Under the pieces are notes generated by a model. It did not search any database and had not been told where the DNA came from. It was given only the letters and a program-made list of their open reading frames with translations. Source: Acidobacteriota bacterium (GTDB lineage: Bacteria; Acidobacteriota; Thermoanaerobaculia; Multivoradales; JAHEKO01). From it: a DNA stretch of 33,433 nt. The stretch is from positions 1-33,433 of the forward strand of contig JAJCXP010000102.1 in the NCBI GenBank assembly GCA_029263375.1, in the 5' to 3' direction. Shown piece by piece: positions 5,938 to 12,825 of the stretch (its first letter is position 1; each line of letters opens with the position of its first letter). The position numbers and the translations under genes were made by a program.

Positions 5938-8727
5938 GTGAGAGCAGCCGAATCGGAATCGGTGGCGTCGCGCCGATCGCACCGCCGTGCCGGCGGAGCC
6001 GGCTCCGTACGTGGTCTCCTCGCCCTGGCAGCGGTGGTCGGGCTCGGCATCGGCGCCTGGCTCCTGACCAGAGCGCCCACCACCGAAGCGGGCCGCTCCA
6101 ACACCGAAGCCGACCGGAGCCCGGAGACTCTCGACACGGCCTTCGCCGAAGCCGAGCGGCTGTTCGAAGCCGACGCCGGCACGCAGACCCGACGCTCGAT
6201 CGAGCAGTATCGACACGCCCTGGAGCTCGCGCGCGACCAAGGAGATCGCCCGCATCAACTCAAGGCGCTCGAACGACTCGCCGACGCCCACGCCATGCTT
6301 GCGGAGTGTCACCTGGCCCTGCCCTATCTCGATGCCCAGCTGGAGCTCCTGCGGGCAGAGAGCCGGCGCCAGGAGGAAGCGGAGGTCCTGAGCACGCGAG
6401 GAACGTGCCTGCTCTCGCTCGGCGATCTCGAGGGCGCCCTCCGAGCCAGCGAAGAGGCGCTCGCGATCCACCAGCAGCTGAGCGACAGATCTGGCGAGGG
6501 CCGGACGCACGCCGAGATCGGCGCGATCTACTCGCGACTCGGCGAGCTGTCGCAGGCGACGAGCCATCTGCGTGAGTCGCTTCAGCTGGCGGACTCGATC
6601 GACCGAGCGAGCTGGCGCGGCGACGCCCTCTACGCATTGGGAGAACTTCATCGTCAGCTCGGCGAACCGAACCTGGCGCTCGCCGCCTACCAACGCGTCA
6701 CCGACGAGTCGGGCGGCGACGCCACGGATCGCCGCCTCGAGATCCTGGCGCTGCGCGGCATGGGGTCCGCCTACCAGGATCTGGGCAGACCGCGGGAAGC
6801 AGTCGACCACCTCGAACAGGCCCTCGCACTCGCCATCGGCGCCGGCAACGTCGAACAGATCATCGACGCCCAACGCGACCTCGGTTCCGCGCAGATCGAC
6901 TCGCAAGCCTTCGACCAGGCCCGGAAGAACCTCGAGCGCGCCGTCGAGCTGGCGGAGAGCATCGAAAGTCCACTCCAGACGGCGGCGAGCCTCTATGCCA
7001 TCGCGCGTCTGCAGCGCACGCGGGGGCGGCTCGAGGAGGCGCGCTCGAACCTGACCTTAGCGCTCGATCTCATCGAAAGCTCGCGGGCGGCCATTCGTAG
7101 GCGGGACCTGAGGGCGACCTTCCTCGCCTCGCGCGAGGAGTACTACGCCCTGCTGGTCGACACGCTGATGGCGCTGCATCGACGAGACCCCGCCGACGGA
7201 TACGCCGCCGTCGCACTCGAGATCAACGAACGCTCCAAGGCGCGAACACTGCTCGACACTCTCGCGGAGGCGAACGTCGACATTCGCAGAGGGGTCGACG
7301 TCGAGCTGCTCGAGCGACTCGACGGGTTGAAAGTGGATCTCAACGCGCACGAGCGGTTCCGGCAGATGCTGCTCGCCCGCGGCGCCGACCCCCAAGAGAT
7401 CCGAGCCATCGACGACATGCTGCGCGAAGACCTGGCAATCTACTACGAGCTGATGGATCAGATCCGAGCCTCGAGCCCGGACTACGCGGCACTGATGGAG
7501 CCCGGAACCTTGAGTGTCGAGGAGGTCCAGGCTCTGCTCGGCGAGGACTCGATCCTGCTGGAGTATCGACTCGGGGCAGAGCGGAGCTTCCTCTGGGCGC
7601 TCTCCAGCAACTCGCTGGACGCGTTCGAACTGGCGCCGCGCCACACACTCGAGGAGCTCGGAAAACGAGCCTACCGTCTGCTGACCGCGCGCAACGAGCG
7701 GGTGCGCTTCGAAACGCCCACCGAGGCGAAGGCTCGCATCCAGGCGGCGGATCGAGAGCTGCCAACCGTGCTCGCGGCGCTCGGCGATGCCTGCCTGCGA
7801 CCGATGTGGTCGCGCCTGGGCAACCGGCGCCTGGTGATCGTCCCCGACGGCATCCTGGAGTATCTGCCGTTTGCGGTTCTACCGTTGCCCGATTCGATGG
7901 ACCCCGAGAATCCGCCCCTGATCGCGAGGCACGAGATCTACTCGCTGCCGTCGGCGTCCGTGCTGCCACTCCTGCGGGACCAGCGACGCGACCGGCGGCC
8001 AAAGCGACGAGTCGCGGTGCTCGCCGATCCGGTTTTCGAAGCGGCCGATCCGAGAGTGAGCGGCGCCGAGGGCGCCGGTTCGTTGGAGACCCGATCGACC
8101 CTCCGCGCGCCGACGATGGAGGTCAGCAACTCAGACCTGGTGACCAGGTTCCCCAGAGTGCCGTTCACCCGTATCGAAGCACAGGCGATCTTCGCACTCG
8201 CGCCAACGGCCGAGAGCTCGGCCTTCTTCGACTTCGAAGCCAGCCGCGCCACGGTACTGACCGGTCGCCTGCGCGACTACGCCATCGTTCATTTCGCCAC
8301 CCACGGCATTCTGCACAGTCGACATCCCGAGCTCTCGGCGCTGGTTCTGTCGCTGGTCGATAGCGACGGCAGGCAATTGGACGGCTTCCTTCGTCTTCAC
8401 GACATCTACAACTTGGAGCTGCTCGCCGATCTGGTCGTGTTGAGCGGCTGCCGCACCGGCCTCGGCAAGGAGGTCTCGGGCGAGGGTCTGATCGGACTGA
8501 CCCGGGGCTTTCTCTACGCGGGCGCCGATCGCGTGGCGGTCAGTCTGTGGGACGTGCACGACCGCGCCACCGCCGACTTCATGAAGGTCTTCTACGAGCG
8601 GCTGCTGGCGGGCGGCCTGCCGGCCGGCGAGGCGATGCGGCAGGCGCAGCTGCACGGCTGGCGCTCGGCCGAGTGGCCGCAGCCCTACTACTGGGCGCCG
8701 TTCGTGATTCAGGGCGACTGGCGCTGA
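5938..8727 (+). CDS. Membrane-anchored TPR-CHAT (caspase-like) protein
   Basis: A 929-residue protein. The short Arg-rich N-terminus is followed by one membrane helix (residues ~26-44, GLLALAAVVGLGIGAWLL), so the bulk is probably periplasmic or held at the membrane. Residues ~65-390 are tetratricopeptide repeats (for example SALYALGELHRQLGEP-type units and GSAYQDLGRPREAVDHLEQA). A helical linker follows, then a C-terminal CHAT peptidase domain (~530-929). The catalytic dyad is intact: His789 in HFATHG and Cys838 in VVLSGCRTG. The conserved GEGLIGLTRGFLYAGA and VSLWDVHD segments follow. The start is GTG 5938 with GAGG nearby; the site is weak. Its last 19 bp overlap the convergent SMP-30 gene. 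CHAT proteins are clan CD cysteine peptidases such as separase-like and Craspase-type proteases. The substrate is unknown; the adjacent single-pass membrane protein is a candidate. Confidence 0.92.
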   Translation: MRAAESESVASRRSHRRAGGAGSVRGLLALAAVVGLGIGAWLLTRAPTTEAGRSNTEADRSPETLDTAFAEAERLFEADAGTQTRRSIEQYRHALELARDQGDRPHQLKALERLADAHAMLAECHLALPYLDAQLELLRAESRRQEEAEVLSTRGTCLLSLGDLEGALRASEEALAIHQQLSDRSGEGRTHAEIGAIYSRLGELSQATSHLRESLQLADSIDRASWRGDALYALGELHRQLGEPNLALAAYQRVTDESGGDATDRRLEILALRGMGSAYQDLGRPREAVDHLEQALALAIGAGNVEQIIDAQRDLGSAQIDSQAFDQARKNLERAVELAESIESPLQTAASLYAIARLQRTRGRLEEARSNLTLALDLIESSRAAIRRRDLRATFLASREEYYALLVDTLMALHRRDPADGYAAVALEINERSKARTLLDTLAEANVDIRRGVDVELLERLDGLKVDLNAHERFRQMLLARGADPQEIRAIDDMLREDLAIYYELMDQIRASSPDYAALMEPGTLSVEEVQALLGEDSILLEYRLGAERSFLWALSSNSLDAFELAPRHTLEELGKRAYRLLTARNERVRFETPTEAKARIQAADRELPTVLAALGDACLRPMWSRLGNRRLVIVPDGILEYLPFAVLPLPDSMDPENPPLIARHEIYSLPSASVLPLLRDQRRDRRPKRRVAVLADPVFEAADPRVSGAEGAGSLETRSTLRAPTMEVSNSDLVTRFPRVPFTRIEAQAIFALAPTAESSAFFDFEASRATVLTGRLRDYAIVHFATHGILHSRHPELSALVLSLVDSDGRQLDGFLRLHDIYNLELLADLVVLSGCRTGLGKEVSGEGLIGLTRGFLYAGADRVAVSLWDVHDRATADFMKVFYERLLAGGLPAGEAMRQAQLHGWRSAEWPQPYYWAPFVIQGDWR

Positions 8728-9755
8728 TCGGCTCCGGCGTCCGGACCGGTCCAACCCAGACCGATGGTCGACGTGCGGATCCGGAAGAGAGAGTCGGAGG
8801 CGGTTATGTACAGGACCGTGCCGTCCTCCCCCCAGGCGCAGTTCGAGGTCGCGACTCCGGTCTCGATCGTGCCGAGGTGCGTGCCGTCGGGCGCGAAGAC
8901 GTGGACGCCGCCCGGGCCGGCTCCATACAGATTGCCATCACGATCGACCGCCAGCCCGTCCGGTGCGCCGCTCCCCCACTTCCCGAACGGCTCGCCGTCC
9001 ACGAGCACGCGACCGTTGGTGACGATGCCGTCGGCGCCCAGGTCGTAGGCCAGCCATGCCGGCCGTTGTCGATCGACGTCGGTGACGTAGAGCGTCTTAC
9101 CGTCGGGCGACAGCGCGATGCCGTTGGGCGCACCGATGTCGCCGATGATCAGCGCCAACTGGCCGTCGACCGACAGGCGGTAGACGCCGTTGTGCTCCAA
9201 CTCCTTCGCCGGATCGTCGAAAGCGCCCGGTAGCCCGAACGGCGGGTCGGTGAAGTAGAGATTGCCGTTCGAGTCGTAGACGGCGTCATTCGGGCTGTTG
9301 AGACGCTTGCCCTCATAGCGGTCGGCCAGCGTCGTCTTGCTGCCGTCCGGCTCGAGGCGGGAGATCCGCCGGTCGCCATGCTCGCACGACACCAGCCTGC
9401 CCTCGGCATCGAACAGCAGGCCGTTCGAGCCCGGCTCGCGTCCGGTGAACGGCGCGTCGCCGGTATAACCGCTCGGGGTCAGGTGAAGCTCCGGTCCGGA
9501 GGTCTCGCTCCATCTGTAGATCGAGTTGCGCGGGATGTCGGAGAACAGGAGGCGCCCGGCAGCGACGTCCCAGGCGGGCCCCTCGAGCCAGGAGAAGCCG
9601 GTCGCGAGCCTTTCCAGCTCGGCGCCGGTCGCCAGCAGCGCGTCGATCCGTGGGTCCAGCCGAAGCACCGCCCGATCACCGTCCGGGGCCGACTCTCCGC
9701 CGGCGCACGCCAGCGTGGCGGCGCAGAGGAGACCGAGAGCCAGGGGCCGGGTCAT
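8709..9755 (-). CDS. SMP-30/gluconolactonase-like lipoprotein
   Basis: A 348-residue six-bladed beta-propeller of the SMP-30/gluconolactonase/LRE family, which hydrolyses sugar lactones or related esters using a bound divalent metal. ATG 9755 gives a lipoprotein signal peptide (MTRPLALGLLCAATLACAGG, lipobox ending at Cys17). The long upstream extension of the open frame only shadows the next gene. Family landmarks include FSWLEGPAWD (metal-ligand Glu), LNSPNDAVYDSNGNLYFTDP, APNGIALSPDG and SGAPDGLAVDRDGNLY (Asn and Asp ligands). The start overlaps the stop of the upstream paralogue by ATGA (9752-9755), so translation is probably coupled. The 3' end overlaps the convergent CHAT gene by 19 bp. 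The substrate is unknown. Confidence 0.87.
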   Translation of the reverse strand: MTRPLALGLLCAATLACAGGESAPDGDRAVLRLDPRIDALLATGAELERLATGFSWLEGPAWDVAAGRLLFSDIPRNSIYRWSETSGPELHLTPSGYTGDAPFTGREPGSNGLLFDAEGRLVSCEHGDRRISRLEPDGSKTTLADRYEGKRLNSPNDAVYDSNGNLYFTDPPFGLPGAFDDPAKELEHNGVYRLSVDGQLALIIGDIGAPNGIALSPDGKTLYVTDVDRQRPAWLAYDLGADGIVTNGRVLVDGEPFGKWGSGAPDGLAVDRDGNLYGAGPGGVHVFAPDGTHLGTIETGVATSNCAWGEDGTVLYITASDSLFRIRTSTIGLGWTGPDAGADQRQSP

Positions 9756-11392
9756 GGCCGGGTCTGCCGCGTCAGCCCCGCTCCCCCGACCATCAGCGGC
9801 AGCCGATAGAGAGCCGAGCGCGCGGTCAGGTAGAGCGACCGGCCGTCGTCTCCCCAGGCGAAGTTCGCCGCCAGGCGGGGCGTCCTGACGGTTCCGAGGT
9901 GGGCGCCGTCGGCTGACAGGATCCAGAGGCCCCCCGGCCCCGACACGTAGAGGTTGCCCTGGACGTCGACCTTGACGCCGTCGAGCGCCTCTTCGCCGGG
10001 CGCGCCGGTCATGTCGAAGAAGATCCGGCCGTCGGTCAGGGAGCCGTCGCTCGCGACCCGGTAGCGCATGACGACCTTCTTCCCCGGGTCCCAATTGGTC
10101 ACGTAGAGATACCGCTCATCGGGCGAGAACGCCAAGCCGTTGGGGCCCTCCAGATCGCGGCTGACCAGAGTGAGCCGGCCGGCGGCCCATCGGTAGACGC
10201 CGCTGTGCTCGAGCTCCTTGCGGGGGTCCTCGAAGAAGCGCGGCAGGCCGAACGGGGGATCGGAGAAGTAGAGGCTGCCGTCCGACCTGTACACCAGATC
10301 GTTCGGGCTGTTCAGACGCTTGCCGTCGAAGCTGTCCGCAAGCACGGTTTCGGAGCCGTCGCTCGCCGTGCGCGTGATGCGATGGTTGCCGTGCTCCGCG
10401 ATCGTCAACCGACCACTGGGGTCGAGCGCCAACCCGTTCGAGCCCGGCTGCCCGTACTCGGCAACGTCGGCGCCCGCGTAGCCGCTGTTCTCTCTGAAGA
10501 CCGAGAGGCCGTCGCGATCCGAGTAGCGGTAGATGCGGTTGGCGTTCGGATCGCTGAACAGCAGGTCGCCCTCGGCTCTCCAGAGCGGCCCTTCGAGGAA
10601 CTCGAAACCCTCGGCGAGCTTGAACAGTTTCGGATTCGCCGGCACCAGTTCGTCGATCCGCGGATCGAGACGAACGACATCGACGTTCACCTCGTGCGGC
10701 TCGACCGCGCGCGGCGCCGTCGCGCCGCGGTGAAATCCGAGCACGGCTTGCCGCATCCAGATGAAGTTCGTCGGCGAGCCAGAAATCGGGCCGTTCATGC
10801 CGAAGACCGCGATCAGGATCCTCTGCCCGGGTCGCACGTTGCGCCCTACCTCCAGCCGGTTCGGAGCGTTCCAGCCCTTGACCACCGACCCACCGCTCTG
10901 GCCCAGCCGTCGCGGCAGCTCGCCATCGACCCAGACCTCGGCATAGTCGTCGATCGCCGTCTCCAGGACCAGGGTGGCGCCACTCGGGTCGTGACCCTGT
11001 ACCCGCTCGGGCACGGTGATCACGATCCGGTACCAATTGAAGCAGACGCGCCCGGTTGAGCGCCGCCGCTCCAGCGTCGTCGGCGCGATCACCTCCCAGG
11101 CGGAATCGTCGTAGTCGGCCCAACCAGCCTTGGGCTCGACGTCATAGGTCGAGCCGGCGGGGCCGGTGGGTTGCCCCTCCGGCCCCGGACCGTTGAACGG
11201 AACTTCGACAATGCGTGCGTCGCTGTAACGCCATTCGCCCTCGACCCGCGCCACACCTTCGACCGTAGCCAGATCGATTGATGCGAACGCCGGTCCGAGG
11301 TCCTCTTCGGCGGGGGCCGGGAGCGTCCCGAACGCGAACGCCAGGACCGCCGCGATCACGCCGATCGCTCGGCGAGCTGAGCGACTGCTCAT
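9752..11392 (-). CDS. Exported SMP-30/gluconolactonase-like protein with N-terminal sandwich domain
   Basis: A 546-residue exported protein. It has a signal peptide (~1-28, AIGVIAAVLAFAFGTLPAPA), a domain at ~35-240 resembling a galactose-binding-like beta-sandwich (VCFNWYRIVITVPERVQG, LVLETAIDDYAEVWVDGELP), and a C-terminal SMP-30 propeller (~250-546). The propeller shares landmarks with the downstream lipoprotein (EGFEFLEGPLW, LNSPNDLVYRSDGSLYFSDP, EGPNGLAFSPD, LDGVKVDVQGNLYVSGP), so the two are tandem paralogues and this one has an extra carbohydrate-binding-like domain. The ATG at 11390-11392 overlaps the stop of the upstream gene by ATGA. A periplasmic lactonase or sugar-derivative hydrolase is the likely role; the substrate is unknown. 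Confidence 0.87.
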   Translation of the reverse strand: MSSRSARRAIGVIAAVLAFAFGTLPAPAEEDLGPAFASIDLATVEGVARVEGEWRYSDARIVEVPFNGPGPEGQPTGPAGSTYDVEPKAGWADYDDSAWEVIAPTTLERRRSTGRVCFNWYRIVITVPERVQGHDPSGATLVLETAIDDYAEVWVDGELPRRLGQSGGSVVKGWNAPNRLEVGRNVRPGQRILIAVFGMNGPISGSPTNFIWMRQAVLGFHRGATAPRAVEPHEVNVDVVRLDPRIDELVPANPKLFKLAEGFEFLEGPLWRAEGDLLFSDPNANRIYRYSDRDGLSVFRENSGYAGADVAEYGQPGSNGLALDPSGRLTIAEHGNHRITRTASDGSETVLADSFDGKRLNSPNDLVYRSDGSLYFSDPPFGLPRFFEDPRKELEHSGVYRWAAGRLTLVSRDLEGPNGLAFSPDERYLYVTNWDPGKKVVMRYRVASDGSLTDGRIFFDMTGAPGEEALDGVKVDVQGNLYVSGPGGLWILSADGAHLGTVRTPRLAANFAWGDDGRSLYLTARSALYRLPLMVGGAGLTRQTRP

Positions 11393-12243
11393 CTCCCGGT
11401 CACCTTGACGGTGTAATAGTGGAACGGTCCCTTCACATCACGGAACCAGTGCGGCGTTCCCTGCGGGATGATGATCAGATCGCCTGCGACGAGCTTGCGC
11501 TCCACACCGTCACGAATCGAGGAACCGCGGATCTCGTTCGGCGCCACGATCTCGCCACCGACCAGCGTGCCGCCGGTGACGAAGGTCGCCGAGCCTCGCA
11601 AGACATAGAAGATGTCGGTGTCGAGCTCGTGGACCTCCGAGCGACCGGCCTGCTCCCGAGTACTCGCGTGGATCTTGTAGCTCGGCTCCTCGAGAATCGG
11701 AGCGCCGGCGGCGAACGCTTCCTCGACGCTTTTGGCCGAGAAGAACCTGACCGCCGCGGATTCAGCCGCGAGCGACGCCGCCGCGGCGACGGCGATCTCG
11801 GTGTCCTGCTGGGCGCTGGCGGCGCCGCTGACACCCACCGCTCCGACGATGCGACCGCCGATGACCAGTGGCACGCCGCCCTGAAGCGGGGTGAAGTCCT
11901 GGAGCGCGGTCATCGACGTTCGGCCCTTGTCGACAATCAGATCCTCGAAGACCTTCGTCGGCCGGCGAAAGCGGGCCGCGGTGCGAGCCTTGCCCTCGGC
12001 GATGCGCGACGCTGCCGGGAAGGTGCCGTCCAGCCGCTCGAACGCCACCAGGTCGCCGCTGCCGTCGACGACGGCAATGGCACCTCCCGGGGCTCCGAGC
12101 CGGTGGGCCTCGCCCACCGCCGCCTCGAGCACGCGTCTGGCGTCCGTGCCGGTCAGCGCCTCGCCGTGGTCGGCTCGAGCCGCTGAGCCCCAGGTCAACC
12201 CCAGGGCCAGCGTCAGAGCCGGAATGATGTATCGAGTTGTCAT
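11389..12243 (-). CDS. Exported HbpS/GlcG-like (DUF336) and cupin fusion protein
   Basis: A 284-residue protein. ATG 12243 (GGAGAG about 6 nt upstream) gives a signal peptide ending near ARA-DH (residue 24). Residues ~28-165 are an HbpS/GlcG-type domain, with AVVDGSGDLVAFERLDG, EGKARTAARFRRPT and LQGGVPLVIGGRIVGAVGVSG. That family includes haem-binding and small-ligand sensor proteins. Residues ~190-284 are a cupin, with EVHELDTDIFYVLRGSATFV and GDLIIIPQGTPHWF, which holds the usual His metal ligands. Neighbouring lactonase-like genes are translationally coupled to it. It may bind or process an aromatic or sugar-derived ligand, or haem, in the periplasm; the enzymatic role is not demonstrated. 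Confidence 0.85.
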   Translation of the reverse strand: MTTRYIIPALTLALGLTWGSAARADHGEALTGTDARRVLEAAVGEAHRLGAPGGAIAVVDGSGDLVAFERLDGTFPAASRIAEGKARTAARFRRPTKVFEDLIVDKGRTSMTALQDFTPLQGGVPLVIGGRIVGAVGVSGAASAQQDTEIAVAAAASLAAESAAVRFFSAKSVEEAFAAGAPILEEPSYKIHASTREQAGRSEVHELDTDIFYVLRGSATFVTGGTLVGGEIVAPNEIRGSSIRDGVERKLVAGDLIIIPQGTPHWFRDVKGPFHYYTVKVTGR

Positions 12244-12266
12244 AGCTACTCTCCGTTGCCGGCGAC

Positions 12267-12665
12267 TCAGCCGACCGGCTTCTGGAAGCCCGACTCCCCG
12301 AGCACGACTTCCGCCCACGCGCACCAGACCTGCACCTTGGAGATGTTCGGAACGTAGTCGGGAACCATGATCGTCTTGTTGATCTTGTCGTCCTTGATCA
12401 TCAGCCGCTTGAGCAGGTAGACGTTGCCGTGCGAGTCGACGACCTGCCAGTGCGGATCGGGCGTGTCGGGAATCTCGAAGTCTGCGGACATGGTCAGCAT
12501 GTTGTGGTGGCCGTCACGGCTGTGGGTGACCGTGCCGCGATTCACCTTGGCGCCCGAGAAGACGCCGGTCGTGTGGCTGCTCTGCGCCCAGAGCGGCGAC
12601 ACCAGCAGGACGACGGCCGCCACGGCGACCAGGGTGAGGCAGATGCGAAGTGTTGATCGAGTCAT
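12267..12665 (-). CDS. Secreted DM13-like domain protein
   Basis: A 132-residue exported protein. The true start is ATG 12665 (AAGGAGA upstream), giving a clean signal peptide that ends near LWAQ (residue 28). The mature part matches the pattern of electron-transfer DM13 domains: TGVFSGAKVNRGTVTHSRDG, a central LTMSADFEIPDTPDPHWQVV, and a C-terminal VQVWCAWAEVVLGES containing the single conserved Cys115. DM13 proteins are predicted redox or metal-ligand modules. It is first in the minus-strand operon, 23 bp before the HbpS-cupin gene. The assignment is by pattern only. Confidence 0.72.
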   Translation of the reverse strand: MTRSTLRICLTLVAVAAVVLLVSPLWAQSSHTTGVFSGAKVNRGTVTHSRDGHHNMLTMSADFEIPDTPDPHWQVVDSHGNVYLLKRLMIKDDKINKTIMVPDYVPNISKVQVWCAWAEVVLGESGFQKPVG

Positions 12666-12825
12666 TGTCTGAATCTCCTTCCGAGTTGTGTGGATCCGCG
12701 TGTCGCGTCCACCCCCTTGGATGCGTCGACCCCTGGGAGGTTTCAGCGGAGTAAGGTCTTGAAACCTCAACCCACTCACACTCATCAAAGGTGCGGCGAA
12801 GTGATCGCCCGAACGGAGATCGGAA
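12666..12825. promoter_or_regulatory. Divergent control region with 9-bp perfect inverted repeat
   Basis: This region separates the secretory operon (minus) from the long sugar/lipid array (plus). GAGGTTTCA (12737-12745) and TGAAACCTC (12760-12768) are perfect inverted copies with arm centres 23 bp apart, about two helical turns, which is typical of a dimeric regulator site. A -35-like TTGAAA (12759-12764) overlaps the right arm, but no good -10 follows. The ribosome-binding sites of both flanking genes lie at the ends of the region. Confidence 0.5.

Noticed and set aside
5707-6906. 399-codon minus-strand ORF opposite the CHAT gene start
   Set aside because: Composition typical of an antisense shadow of GC-rich coding DNA; the plus frame holds a membrane helix and clear TPR repeats.
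5938-8727. Type III-E CRISPR (Craspase) locus
   Set aside because: A TPR-CHAT protein is present, but there are no repeats, no gRAMP effector and no other Cas gene in the window.
12759-12787. Sigma-70 promoter for the long plus-strand array
   Set aside because: TTGAAA is a good -35, but the bases 16-18 bp downstream (CTCATC/TCATCA) do not resemble a -10 box.
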